Part shown: in pieces, positions 8,418-17,005 of the stretch
Layout: each line of letters begins with the position of its first letter
Position numbering within the stretch: the stretch's first letter is position 1
From: Streptomyces bottropensis ATCC 25435
GTDB taxonomy: Bacteria; Actinomycetota; Actinomycetes; Streptomycetales; Streptomycetaceae
Direction of reading: 5' to 3'
Assembly (NCBI RefSeq): GCF_000383595.1
Contig: NZ_KB911581.1
Coordinates: forward strand, 4,744,496-4,808,495
DNA: 64,000 bases
The notes under the pieces: model-generated
The model's database searches: none
What the model was told of the DNA's origin: nothing
The model's input: the letters and a program-made list of their open reading frames with translations, nothing else
Translations under genes and position numbers: made by a program

Positions 8418-8629
8418 CATCTCGGGCCATCAGCGACGACGGGCACACGGCGCGGGGCGCGCCCGCCGAGCGCCCCGGTGCACTTCGCGGCGGCGACATG
8501 GCCCCCGGCCCCGGGCCGCGCGTTCTCGGCTCGGTAGTGCCGAAGCGCGCCGACACGCCGCTGCCGCCGCTGCCGCCGACCATGACCACTCGCGACGCCC
8601 GACCCCTGACGCTCGATGAGGAGCCGCTC

Positions 8630-10228
8630 GTGACCACCCCTGAAGCGACGAGACCGCACCCGCGCAACTCGGGTCTGCGGGTCGACCTCAACCCGGCCGC
8701 GGCCGTCGCGTACAACGCCCGCCACCACGGCGACTCGGTCGTCATCCGCTACGCGGGCGGCGATCTGACCTACGCCGAACTCGACGACAGGGCCGCCCGG
8801 CTGGCCACCGTCCTGGCCGACGGCGGCATCGGCGACGGGGACCGGGTCGCCTACCTCGGCCTCAACAGCGGCTCCTTCGTCGTCACGCTGCTGGCCGCCC
8901 ACCGGCTGGGGGCCGTCTACGTCCCGGTCAACTTCCGCCTGGCGGCAGCCGAGTTGGAGGCCGTCCTCGTCCGCAGCGGCGCCACCGCCCTCGTCTGCGA
9001 GGAGGGGCACCGAAAGAGCGTGGACGCGGTACGCGAGCGGACCGCCCTCACACGCTTCCTCCTGGTGGACGACGACCCCGAGGTGCCGGCCGGGAGCGCG
9101 GCGGGCTGGGAGCCGTGGGCGCCCCTTCTCGCCGCCGCCGCGCCCACGTCCTCCGTCGCGGCCAAGTACGCCGACGACCCGGCGATCCTGATGTTCACCT
9201 CCGGCACCACCGGCACACCCAAGGGCGTGGTCCTCACTCACGGCAACGTCTTCTGGAACGCCGTGAACGTCGACCTCCGACTCGACACCCGCCGCGGGGA
9301 TGTCACGTACGCCGTCGCTCCGCTGTTCCACATCGGCACCCTGAACAGCTTCGTGCTCCGCACCCTGGTGCGCGGGGGGACCGTGGTCGTCAGACGCGCC
9401 TTCGACCCGCGGACGTGCCTCGACGACCTGGTCGCCCACCGGGTCAACTCCCTGTTCGCCGTCCCCCAGATGTTCGCCGCCCTGGCCAGGCAGCCCGGCC
9501 TGTTCGACCAGGATCTGAGTCGTCTGCGGTCGATCGTGGTCGCCGGCGCCCCGGTGCCGCCCGCGCTCATCGAGCAGTACGCCGACCACGGGGTGGTGCT
9601 GCAGCAGGCGTGGGGCCTGACCGAGACCGCCCCCTTCGCCACGCATCTGCCGGCCGAGCGGACCCGGGACAAGCTCGGCTCCGCCGGTATCCCCATGCCG
9701 TTCACCGAGGTCCGGGTCGTGGACATCGTCACCCACGCGCCGCTGCGACCGGGGGAGTCCGGGGAGATCGTCGTACGTGGCCCGAACGTCACGCCGGGCT
9801 ACTGGAACGACCCGGAGGCCGACCGGGCGGCCTTCGACGACGAGGGGTGGTTCCATTCGGGCGACATCGGCCACCTCGACGAGGACGGCTGTCTGTACAT
9901 CGTCGACCGGCTCAAGGACATGATCATCAGTGGTGGCGAGAACATCTATCCGGCGGAGGTCGAGCGGGCGCTGGCCCCCATGCCGGGTGTGGTCGACATC
10001 GCGGTCGTCGGGGTCCCCGACGAGGAGTGGGGCGAGACCGTACAGGCCGTCATGAGCGTGGACGGCACGACGGACGTCACCCTGGAGGCCGTCCACGCGT
10101 ACGCCGCGAAGACGCTGGCCGGCTACAAACTGCCCCAGCACCTGACCATCGTCCCGGCCGTTCCGAGGAACGCCTCCGGGAAGCTGGACCGGACCGGCGT
10201 GCGGCGACTGCTCGACGAGGCGGACTGA
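8630..10228 (+). CDS. AMP-dependent acyl-CoA synthetase/ligase
   Basis: This 532-residue ANL-superfamily enzyme carries the AMP-binding P-loop (FTSGTTGTPKG, about residue 190), the motif GLTETAPF, and the C-terminal block HSGDIGHLDEDG / VDRLKDMIISGGENIYP with the hinge. The conserved catalytic Lys sits in SGKLDR near the C-terminus. It should activate a carboxylic or fatty acid through an acyl-adenylate to its CoA thioester. GTG 8630 is chosen because AGGAG ends 6 nt before it; longer in-frame starts lack a ribosome site. It lies downstream of and co-directional with the P450. Confidence 0.88.
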   Translation: MTTPEATRPHPRNSGLRVDLNPAAAVAYNARHHGDSVVIRYAGGDLTYAELDDRAARLATVLADGGIGDGDRVAYLGLNSGSFVVTLLAAHRLGAVYVPVNFRLAAAELEAVLVRSGATALVCEEGHRKSVDAVRERTALTRFLLVDDDPEVPAGSAAGWEPWAPLLAAAAPTSSVAAKYADDPAILMFTSGTTGTPKGVVLTHGNVFWNAVNVDLRLDTRRGDVTYAVAPLFHIGTLNSFVLRTLVRGGTVVVRRAFDPRTCLDDLVAHRVNSLFAVPQMFAALARQPGLFDQDLSRLRSIVVAGAPVPPALIEQYADHGVVLQQAWGLTETAPFATHLPAERTRDKLGSAGIPMPFTEVRVVDIVTHAPLRPGESGEIVVRGPNVTPGYWNDPEADRAAFDDEGWFHSGDIGHLDEDGCLYIVDRLKDMIISGGENIYPAEVERALAPMPGVVDIAVVGVPDEEWGETVQAVMSVDGTTDVTLEAVHAYAAKTLAGYKLPQHLTIVPAVPRNASGKLDRTGVRRLLDEAD

Positions 10229-10553
10229 CGTCACTCGGGGAGGACGGTGAGCAGCGCGTCGTCACCGAAGGGCTCGTACGCCTCCTCCCCGCCCCTGCCG
10301 CGCCGCGCTCTCTGCCCGAGCCCGCACCGCGTCCACGTCCACGTCCACAGCCTCGGCCGCTGTCGTCGACGTCGAGCAGACAACCCACGGCGAATTGCAC
10401 GGCGATGGCCCGTGCGGGCCGTCGCGCAGAGGGGAGGACAGTCCCTCACGTGCCCCATCGGCGGACGTGCGCCCACCTCGACACGGGGGAGCCGGCCCGT
10501 GGGTGCGGTGCCATGTACCGGTGGGCCGGGCTCCCGTCGCGCTTTCGTACGGG
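10229..10553. other. 325-bp gap between convergent genes
   Basis: No complete gene is visible. On the minus strand the frame ending at 10231 has a natural-looking C-terminus (EEAYEPFGDDALLTVLPE) preceded by repetitive Arg/Gly-rich translation, so it may be the tail of a decayed gene. A short hexamer run (GTCCAC three times, about 10333-10350) is present. Confidence 0.3.
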
Positions 10554-11588
10554 TCAGAAGTCGTCCGGAGTCCTGACGCGTTCGCGGACCCAGACGCCCG
10601 CGGGCTTGAGGGAGGACGTGCCGGTCCACGGACCGTTCGCGGCGCAGGTGCCCTGCTTGAAGACGGCACCGGAGCGTTCGTCGTCGGAGTAGTTCCAGTT
10701 GACCCAGCTGATCTTCTTGGCCGCCATCAGATCGAGGTACCGCTGCGACATGGCGAAGTCGTTCGCGCCCTCGCCCGCGTAGTTCTGGGTGCCGAACTCC
10801 GTGACGAACACGGGTATGCGGTCGGCCGCGCGGGAGAGGGTCTGGAGGTACTCGTCGCGGTGCGAGGACGCGTAGAAGTGGAAGGTGTACATGATGTTGG
10901 CCGCGTTCACCGGGTTGTTGACCACCTCGGACTCGTTCGCGTCCTCCGACACGCCGAGTGAGGACCAGGCGCGGGTGCCGACCAGGATCGGGGTGTTCGG
11001 GTCCTTGGCCCTGATGACGGGGATCAACTGCTCGGCGTAGCTCTTGATGCGGGACCAGCTCACCCCGCTGGGCTCGTTCGCGATCTCGTACAGCACGTTG
11101 TTCTTGTCGCGGTGGCGCTGGGCGATCTCGGAGAAGAAGGTCTTGGCGCGGGCGAGGTTGTGGTGCGGGTCGCCCGGGTCGAGCATGTGCCAGTCGACGA
11201 TGGCGTACATGCCGCGGGCCGTGGCCTGTTCGATGGCGGCGTGGACCAGGTCCGTGAAGCGGCGCGGATCGGTCTCGTAGCCGCCCTCCTGGACGTACAT
11301 GGAGACGCGCAGTACGTCGGCCCGCCAGTCGGTGGCGAGGGCGTTGAGCGACCCGTTGGTGACGCACTGGCTGTACCACTGCAGGCCGTGCGTGCTCATC
11401 CCTCGGAGCTGGATCGTTTTTCCTTGCTGGTTGCAGAGCTTGGTACCGCACACCTTGAGCTGTCCGTTGGCGGCGACGGGGGTGACTGCCTTCGGGGCTG
11501 TGGGGCCGGCCTGCGCGGTGCTGGGGGTCAGAACGAGGCCGAGAAGGAGCAGCACGGCGACGAGCGGAAGATGTCGTGCCGGTCTCAT
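10554..11588 (-). CDS. Secreted GH5 (subfamily 2-like) endoglucanase
   Basis: The 344-residue protein has a clear signal peptide (MRPARHLP, hydrophobic core, then TAQA). The GH5_2 catalytic barrel follows: LRGMSTHGLQWY near the start, VDWH, EIANEPSGVSW with the acid/base Glu, and VFVTEFGT with the nucleophile Glu. The family hydrolyses cellulose internally. It ends just after the barrel with no binding module or linker. Upstream is a strong palindrome (11656-11670), so substrate-induced control by a repressor is likely. It differs in sequence from the other GH5 gene at 3997. Confidence 0.9.
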   Translation of the reverse strand: MRPARHLPLVAVLLLLGLVLTPSTAQAGPTAPKAVTPVAANGQLKVCGTKLCNQQGKTIQLRGMSTHGLQWYSQCVTNGSLNALATDWRADVLRVSMYVQEGGYETDPRRFTDLVHAAIEQATARGMYAIVDWHMLDPGDPHHNLARAKTFFSEIAQRHRDKNNVLYEIANEPSGVSWSRIKSYAEQLIPVIRAKDPNTPILVGTRAWSSLGVSEDANESEVVNNPVNAANIMYTFHFYASSHRDEYLQTLSRAADRIPVFVTEFGTQNYAGEGANDFAMSQRYLDLMAAKKISWVNWNYSDDERSGAVFKQGTCAANGPWTGTSSLKPAGVWVRERVRTPDDF

Positions 11589-11648
11589 GGGGGACTCCTG
11601 GCGGTCTGTGGCCGACCGGCGGTCACCGATCGGTCAGTCGGGGAAACA

Positions 11649-11692
11649 CAACTGGTAGGAAACTTTCCTAACAGAAAGGGAATTATCAGTTG
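11649..11692. promoter_or_regulatory. Nested palindromic operator upstream of the GH5 gene
   Basis: A perfect odd palindrome TAGGAAACTTTCCTA (11656-11670) lies inside an outer dyad, CAACTG (11649-11654) with CAGTTG (11687-11692), about 70-100 bp before the endoglucanase start. The AGGAAA/TTTCCT core resembles, from memory, operators of ROK-family (CsnR-type) repressors of polysaccharide hydrolase genes; this assignment is an inference. The rest of the 333-bp gap up to galU shows no gene. Confidence 0.6.
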
Positions 11693-11921
11693 GTCCGGAC
11701 CTTTGCAAGAGATCTGACAAGACCGCCGCACGCGCATCGACGTCGGTGACGCATGCGAATTCGGCAACGGTCGGGCGGATGGGCGCCGGTCCGCGGCGCT
11801 GAGCTGCGGTCTTTGCTGACGCGCCGACGCGGGCCTGGGAAGGGACGTCGTGCGTCGACAGGCGCGCTCGGGTGAGGGGTGTTCGCGGCCGTGCGGTGTG
11901 TGCCGTCGGTCGGGGGCGGTG

Positions 11922-12827
11922 CTAGGCCGTGTCGGCGTCGAGGCCGTTGACCAGGCCGCGTAGGAGGGGGCCGTACTCCGGGTGGGAGAGGGCGAAGGCC
12001 ATCTGGGCGACCAGGTAGTCGGCGGGGTTGCCGGTGTCGTACCAGCGGCCCTTGATGACCTGACCGTAGACCGCGCGGGTGGTGGCGTAGGCGTTGATGG
12101 CGTCGGTCAGGTAGACCTCGCCGGTGCGGTGCTCGTACCAGCGGCGGGTCTGCTCGCGCAGTTCGTCGATGATGCCGGGGGTGACGACGTAGCCGCCGAT
12201 GGCCGCGTACGCGGAGGGCGCGGCGGCGGGCTCGGGCTTCTCCACCAGGCCGGTGATGCGCAGCTGGCCGTCGCCGAGATCCTCCTTGACTATGGGTACG
12301 CCGTAGCGCTGGGACTCGGTGGGGTCCATCGGCAGGAGGGCCAGCACCGGGCAGCCGGTCTGTTCGTAGGCGCGGATCAGCTGCTGGGCGCGGGGGGTCT
12401 CGGCCACGAAGACGTCGTCGGGCCAGAGCACGAGCACCGGTTCGTCGCCGAAGGCCCGGGCGGCGTTGAGCACCGGGGTGCCGTTGCCGTACGGGCCGTA
12501 CTGGTCCAGGTAGGTGATGTGGCCGCGCCGGGCCAGCTCCGCGACCTCCTCCACGGCGTCGGCGTAGGCCGTCTTGCCGTCCTCGCGCAGTTGCTCGACC
12601 AGGGCGGGGTTGGGGCGGAAGTGGTCCTGGATGAGGCTCTTGCCGCCGGAGACGACGATGGTGATGTCGGTGATGCCGGAGTCGACCAGTTCACGGACCG
12701 TGTGCTCGATGACCGGCTTGTCGCCGACGGGGAGCATCTCCTTGGGCGTCGCCTTCGTCAGCGGCAGCAGACGGGAGCCGAGGCCGGCGGCGGGGATCAC
12801 GGCCCTGCGAATCGTCGGGGACATCAT
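11922..12827 (-). CDS. galU: UTP-glucose-1-phosphate uridylyltransferase
   Basis: This nucleotidyltransferase of about 300 residues begins RRAVIPAAGLGSRLLPLTKATPKEML (shown in parts: AAGLGSR binds the nucleotide, TKATPKEMLP is the family signature). It continues with LVLWPDDVF at the metal site and GLVEKPEP. It makes UDP-glucose from UTP and glucose-1-phosphate for cell-wall polymers, trehalose and glycosylation. Two adjacent ATGs (12827 and 12824) follow GGAGAGA; the first fits better. Length is normal for the family. It is transcribed in the same direction as the globin genes upstream but 176 bp away, so is probably separate. Confidence 0.92.
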   Translation of the reverse strand: MMSPTIRRAVIPAAGLGSRLLPLTKATPKEMLPVGDKPVIEHTVRELVDSGITDITIVVSGGKSLIQDHFRPNPALVEQLREDGKTAYADAVEEVAELARRGHITYLDQYGPYGNGTPVLNAARAFGDEPVLVLWPDDVFVAETPRAQQLIRAYEQTGCPVLALLPMDPTESQRYGVPIVKEDLGDGQLRITGLVEKPEPAAAPSAYAAIGGYVVTPGIIDELREQTRRWYEHRTGEVYLTDAINAYATTRAVYGQVIKGRWYDTGNPADYLVAQMAFALSHPEYGPLLRGLVNGLDADTA

Positions 12828-13003
12828 GTCTCTCTCCGTCGAGCGGCACACCGCGCCGGTTGGCAGGGCGACCAGGGCGCACACGGTCGCGCGGCTCCGG
12901 GAGAAAGCCTACCCAGGCCCTTCCGGGGCGCCACGTGCGCCGTCCCCCGCCGCGCGGCGGGGACACGGCCACACCCGCGCTCGCCGCGCCGTCGACGAGG
13001 TGC

Positions 13004-13504
13004 TCAGCTCCGTGGTGCGGGTGGCGGGCGTCTCGTCGGTGGTTCGAGGTCGACGACGACCGGGCCGGGCACCGCGGGAGGCCGTCCGTCACCGGCCGTG
13101 TTGTGCAGCAGTGCCCCGGCCACGGCCCGCGCCTTGGTGACCGCCCGGTCGGCCACCGGCCCCGCGTGACGCCCGCGTACGGCGACGGTCCACAGGTCCA
13201 GCCAGCGATCGAAATGCTCGGCGCGCAGCGGGCTCTTGGCGTGCAGGTCGCGGTGTGCGCGCAGGGCGTTGCGGCGGTAGACACCGGGGGTGAGCAGGGC
13301 GCTCTCCCAGAAGTCGGCCATGACGGGCAGATGGGTGGCCATGTCGATGCGGGCCACCTCCGTGAAGAGCCGTCCGATCAGCGGGTCGTCCAGGACCACG
13401 TCGTAGAACGCCCGCACCAGGCGCTCCACGTCCTCGCGGCCCGCGATGTCGGGGAGCCGCTCCTGCGGGCCGTCGGCCGGCCGCCGCCGGTCGTCGTGGG
13501 TCAT
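13004..13504 (-). CDS. Group III truncated hemoglobin
   Basis: The 166-residue protein has the group III trHb pattern: DIAGREDVERLVRAFYD helix, DPLIGRLF, THLPVMADFWES, YRRN and a proximal-region H-x-L ... HFDRWLDLW motif. It binds heme and probably O2 or NO. A Pro/Arg-rich tail of about 30 residues extends past the globin fold. It sits 112 bp downstream of the flavohemoglobin and close to NsrR, which points to nitric-oxide handling rather than oxygen storage. Confidence 0.85.
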   Translation of the reverse strand: MTHDDRRRPADGPQERLPDIAGREDVERLVRAFYDVVLDDPLIGRLFTEVARIDMATHLPVMADFWESALLTPGVYRRNALRAHRDLHAKSPLRAEHFDRWLDLWTVAVRGRHAGPVADRAVTKARAVAGALLHNTAGDGRPPAVPGPVVVDLEPPTRRPPPAPRS

Positions 13505-13616
13505 GTGGTTCCTCCGGGGGCGCGTACGGCCACGGCCGGCGCCGGCTGCTTTCCGGCGTGTGCGAGGCGGGCGCGGGGTGTGCGGGGTGCGAGGGGCCGC
13601 CGTGGGGCTGCCATGC

Positions 13617-14822
13617 CTACCGGCCGAGCCAGAGGTCGGGGCCGAAGACCTCGTAATGGACGGCGGACGGGTGCAGTCCCTTGGCGAGCAACTCGCCCCG
13701 CGTCAGGCGCATGAAGGGCAGCGGGCCGCAGAGGTAGGCGGTGGTGTCGGGGGCCAGGGTCAGGTGGTCGAGCGTGGCGCGGCCGGCGTGGACGTGGGCG
13801 CCGGGGGCGAGGTGGGCGTCGTTCTCGTACCACAGGTGCAGATCGGCGCCGGTCAGACGGCTGACAAGGTCCGCCTGTTCGTCACGGTGGACGTGGTCGA
13901 GGGGGCTGCGGTCGGCGTGGACGACGGTGACCGGGCGCGAGGAGGAGGTGAGGGCGAGATGGCCGAGCATCGACAGCATCGGGGTGATGCCGATGCCGGC
14001 GGAGGCGAGGAACAGGGGCGTGCCGGCCTCGGGCAGTACAAGGTCACCGGCGGGCAGTGAGACGTCCAGGAGGTCGCCCACCTCGGCGTGGGCGTGCAGC
14101 CACGACGAGACCTCGCCGTCGGGTACGGAGCCGTGGGCGGCCCGCTCGCGCTTGACGGTGATGCGCCAGGTCTTGTGGTCGGGTGCCGTGGACAGGCTGT
14201 ACTGGCGTATCTGGTGGGCGCCGTCGGGCAGTTCCACCCGCACACCGACGTACTGGCCGGGGCGGAACGGCGCGGTGGGGCGGCCGTCGGTCCGGCGCAG
14301 GACCAGGGAGACGGCGTCAGGGGTCTCCTGGTGCCGCTCGGCGATCTCCATACGCCGCCACACGTCGCCGTCCTCCACACCGGCCTCGGCGTACAGGCGG
14401 GCCTCGATGGCGATCAGGGCGTTGGCCATCAGCCAGTAGACCTCGTCCCAGGCGGCCGCGACCTCGGGGGTGACGGCGTCACCGAGAACCTCGGCGACCG
14501 CGCCGAGCAGGTGACGTCCGACCAGCGGGTACTGGTCGGCGGTGATGCCGAGCGAGACGTGCTTGTGCGCGATGCGCGCGAGGACGGCGTCCGGGCGTTC
14601 CCCGGGCCGCTCGACCAGCAGGGTGGCGAAGGCCGCCACCGAGCCGGCCAGTGCCTCGCGCTGGGCGCCGGTCGCCTGGTTGGTCCGGTTGAACAGATGC
14701 CGCAGCAGCTCCGGACGCTCCTCGAACATCCGCCGGTAGAACAGCTCCGTGACGGTGGTCAGCGAGGCCCCCACCACGGGAAGCGTCGCCCTGACGACGG
14801 GGGCCGACTGCGAGGAAAGCAT
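13617..14822 (-). CDS. hmp: Flavohemoglobin, nitric oxide dioxygenase
   Basis: The 401-residue protein joins an N-terminal globin domain (about 1-140; TELFYRRMF, HKHVSLGI) to a ferredoxin-reductase-like FAD domain (RQYSLS, about 215) and NAD(P)H domain (GIGITPMLSML; YLCGPLPFM). It oxidises NO to nitrate with O2 and NAD(P)H. ATG 14822 follows AGGAG with an 8-nt gap. The gene for an NsrR-type repressor lies 120 bp upstream on the same strand, and a candidate NsrR site covers its promoter region. Confidence 0.93.
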   Translation of the reverse strand: MLSSQSAPVVRATLPVVGASLTTVTELFYRRMFEERPELLRHLFNRTNQATGAQREALAGSVAAFATLLVERPGERPDAVLARIAHKHVSLGITADQYPLVGRHLLGAVAEVLGDAVTPEVAAAWDEVYWLMANALIAIEARLYAEAGVEDGDVWRRMEIAERHQETPDAVSLVLRRTDGRPTAPFRPGQYVGVRVELPDGAHQIRQYSLSTAPDHKTWRITVKRERAAHGSVPDGEVSSWLHAHAEVGDLLDVSLPAGDLVLPEAGTPLFLASAGIGITPMLSMLGHLALTSSSRPVTVVHADRSPLDHVHRDEQADLVSRLTGADLHLWYENDAHLAPGAHVHAGRATLDHLTLAPDTTAYLCGPLPFMRLTRGELLAKGLHPSAVHYEVFGPDLWLGR

Positions 14823-14867
14823 CAGACACACTCCTGGACCTGATCGAGGTTCGATCGAATGGGTTTG

Positions 14868-14890
14868 AATTGGTAGGCGGGATGCATATT
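14868..14890. promoter_or_regulatory. Candidate NsrR operator upstream of hmp
   Basis: The 23-bp stretch AATTGGTAGG...GCATATT has AT-rich ends in an otherwise GC-rich region and lies 46-68 bp upstream of the hmp start. Its AATTGGTAG half resembles what I recall of NsrR sites upstream of Streptomyces hmpA genes. The dyad is imperfect, so this is a prediction. Confidence 0.45.
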
Positions 14891-14942
14891 TTCGACCGCG
14901 CGCGGCCTACGCCGTGCGCCACACGTGCTGCTCGGCGGCCGG

Positions 14943-15383
14943 TCAGCCCGGTGGGGCGCCCAGCGCCAGCAGTATCGGCCCCGTCGGTGACGCCACCAGA
15001 TCGCCGACGGTCACGCCGTTGAGCGAGGAGTAGAACGCCTCCTGTGCCTCGCGCAGCGCTCGGCGCAGCCGGCAGGCGCCCGACAGGGGGCAGGGGGTCT
15101 CGCCTTCGCACACCACGGCTTCCCGGTCCCCCTCCAGGGTCCTGACCAGATTCCCCACCGGGGTGCACCGGCCCGCGGCGGTGAGGGACAGTCCACCGTT
15201 GCGTCCGCGCCGCGCCTCGATCACCCCGAGGTGCTGCAACTGCGCGATGGCCTTCGCCATGTGGGTGTAGGGGACGTTCATGGAGTCGGCGATCTGCCTC
15301 GTGGTCAGCAAGTCCTCGCTACCCACGACGGCCAGGCGCATCACTGCCCGCAGTGCGAGATCCGTGTATCTGGTCAGCCTCAC
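14943..15383 (-). CDS. nsrR: Rrf2-family nitric-oxide-sensing repressor NsrR
   Basis: The 146-residue protein has an N-terminal winged helix (MRLTRYTDLALRAV ... RRGRNGGLSL) and the Rrf2 cysteine trio at C92, C98 and C104 (VCEGETPCPLSGAC). Asp8 is present, the residue reported as fourth [4Fe-4S] ligand in the S. coelicolor protein. It should repress hmp until NO damages its cluster. It is the first gene of a same-strand run nsrR, hmp, truncated globin. ATG 15383 has no strong ribosome site; a weak GTGAGG precedes it. Confidence 0.9.
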   Translation of the reverse strand: MRLTRYTDLALRAVMRLAVVGSEDLLTTRQIADSMNVPYTHMAKAIAQLQHLGVIEARRGRNGGLSLTAAGRCTPVGNLVRTLEGDREAVVCEGETPCPLSGACRLRRALREAQEAFYSSLNGVTVGDLVASPTGPILLALGAPPG

Positions 15384-15398
15384 GGCAGCACTCTAACA

Positions 15399-15421
15399 AT
15401 GTTGCATGTGAAATACCTATT
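15399..15421. promoter_or_regulatory. Candidate NsrR site upstream of nsrR
   Basis: The AT-rich segment GTTGCATGTGAAATACCTAT contains GCATGTGAAATACC, close in form to the GCAT-TGA-ATCC pattern I recall for Streptomyces NsrR targets. It lies 16-38 bp before the nsrR start, where it would give autoregulation. The 152-bp gap is shared with a divergent oxidoreductase gene. Confidence 0.4.
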
Positions 15422-15534
15422 TGAGCGGGAGTGGTCTGCGTCTCCTCGGCCGTGCGCGCTCGTGCCCGGCATCGGAGGTCCGAACTCCGGCCTTGCGGAC
15501 AGAAGTTGACCTCAAGGCTCCGTACGGTCGTGTC

Positions 15535-16383
15535 ATGACTCAGGCGCAGAAGCTCCTTGTGACCGGCGCCACCGGGACCGTCGGCCGTCAGGTCGTCGCC
15601 GAACTCCTCGCCCGCGGCCACGCCGTCCGCGCCCTCACCCGGGACGCGTCCAGGGCCGACTTCCCGGCCGAGGTCGAGGTCGTCCAGGGGGACCTCGCCG
15701 AACCGGACAGCCTGATCCCGGCCCTGGACGGCGTCACCGGCGTCCATCTGATCACCTTCGGCGGTGCCTACTTCGCTCCGCTGGAGACCGGCCCGCGGAT
15801 CCTGGAGCTGGCCCGCGCGGCCGGCGTACGCCGGATCACCGTGCTGCACGGCGGCGGGCCGACCCCGCTGGAGGACGCGGTGCGTGCCGACGACGGTGTG
15901 GACCGGACCGTGCTCATGCCGGTCGAGTTCATGGCGAACGCCCTGGAGTGGGCGGACGGGATCGTGGCCTCCGACGAGGTTCGCGAGCCGTTCGTCTCCA
16001 GGCTGAGTGCCATGGTCCATGAAGGCGACATCGGCGCCGTCGCCGCGGTCGCGCTGACCGAGGAGGGCCACGCCGGCCAGGAATACGTCATCACCGGCCC
16101 CGAGCTGCTGACCGTCGGCGACAAGGTGGCCGCGATCGCCGCCGCCCGGGGCCGGGAGATCGTCCTGACCGAACTCACCGAGGAGCAGGCCGTCGCCCAA
16201 TGGCGAGCGGTGGGCCACCCGGACGAGGTGATCGGCTTCCTGGTCGAGGCGTACGGCAACACCCCGGAGGTGGGCCGCACGGTCGTCGACACCGTGGAGA
16301 AGGTCACCGGCAACCCGGCCCGCACCTTCGCCCAGTGGGCGGCGCGGCACGCGGACGTGTTCAGGCCTGCGGCGTCCGCGTGA
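15535..16383 (+). CDS. NAD(P)H-binding (NmrA/atypical SDR) oxidoreductase
   Basis: The 282-residue protein opens with the Rossmann motif LLVTGATGTVGRQVV and continues as an atypical SDR of the NmrA/quinone-oxidoreductase (QorB-like) type (DLAEPDSL, RRITVLHGGG). The classical YxxxK is missing, which is usual in this group; it may be a redox sensor or quinone reductase. ATG 15535 aligns with the family start. No Shine-Dalgarno is present; a TACGGT at 15523-15528 could be a -10 box of a leaderless message. TTGACCTCAAG (15506-15516) resembles half of a SoxR site, but the other half is missing. It is divergent from nsrR. Confidence 0.82.
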   Translation: MTQAQKLLVTGATGTVGRQVVAELLARGHAVRALTRDASRADFPAEVEVVQGDLAEPDSLIPALDGVTGVHLITFGGAYFAPLETGPRILELARAAGVRRITVLHGGGPTPLEDAVRADDGVDRTVLMPVEFMANALEWADGIVASDEVREPFVSRLSAMVHEGDIGAVAAVALTEEGHAGQEYVITGPELLTVGDKVAAIAAARGREIVLTELTEEQAVAQWRAVGHPDEVIGFLVEAYGNTPEVGRTVVDTVEKVTGNPARTFAQWAARHADVFRPAASA

Positions 16384-16480
16384 CCCGACACGCGCACGGC
16401 GGCCGGTCGCGGGTGCGCCGAGCCGGCGTGGGCGCGCCCCCGATGGTGAGCGCGGGCGTTCCCCCATGAGGCGCCCGCGC

Positions 16481-16820
16481 TCACGGGGCGACGACCGTGC
16501 TCACCAGCACGACGTGGGTGGCGGTGCCGCCGAGGATGCCCGGCGGGGCGTTGCGGCGCCACGGACACAGGCCGACGGTCACGGCCAGGGCCACCGCGGG
16601 GGCGAGGGCGCGTGGCTCGGTCAGGGGCAGGTCCCGCAGGCAGTACACGAGCGGGATGAGCATGACCCCGGCCGGCATACGGGTGCTTCGGCTGAGCAGC
16701 GGACGGACGATCTCGCTGGACCGCAGCGGGGCGAGAACGGCGAACGGCAGGGCGCGCAGTGCCCAGGTGACGGCGGCGGAGACGGTGACCGCGGCCAAGG
16801 AGGTAGGGCGTGTCAGGCAT
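16481..16820 (-). pseudogene. azlD-like branched-chain amino acid exporter subunit, frameshifted
   Basis: The C-terminal 95 residues are a clear AzlD-like small membrane protein (TWALRALPFAVLAPL; PLLSRSTRMPAGVMLIPLVY; GGTATHVVLVST) with hydrophobic helices. Its natural start (MPDTPYLL) is in another frame, at 16820. Between CTC and GCC of the joined reading there are four bases instead of three near 16798, so a +1 shift separates start from body. The shift may be real or a sequencing error. AzlCD pairs export branched-chain amino acids. Confidence 0.65.
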
Positions 16821-16941
16821 GGCGCGGCCTCCCGCCGGTGGAGAGGCGACGGACCAGCGGCCCGGCGGTGAACAGGGCGAAGGCGGCCGGGAGCCGTTGC
16901 CCCGGGAAGAGGAGCCTGGCCGCCACCGCCGCCGGCAGGGC
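16813..16941 (-). pseudogene. azlC 3' fragment
   Basis: About 42 codons upstream of and overlapping azlD by a few bases read as the C-terminal helix of an AzlC-type permease (RLPAAFALFTAGPLVRRLS). The frame is closed by a TGA at 16942-16944 and nothing recognisable as AzlC lies further upstream. The pair is therefore a decayed azlCD operon with most of azlC deleted. Confidence 0.45.
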
Positions 16942-17005
16942 TCAAGGCGGTCGGCTGGGTGCGGCCCCACAGCGCCCTCCCGCCGGATGCCGGACGGGAG
17001 CCGCG

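Noticed and set aside
8210..10234. A 674-codon minus-strand frame opposite the acyl-CoA ligase
   Set aside because: Antisense of a clear ANL enzyme; no motif on the minus strand.
15506..15535. SoxR operator upstream of the NmrA-like gene
   Set aside because: TTGACCTCAAG is only the left half; the mirror CTTGAGG half is missing, so a functional MerR-type site is not supported.
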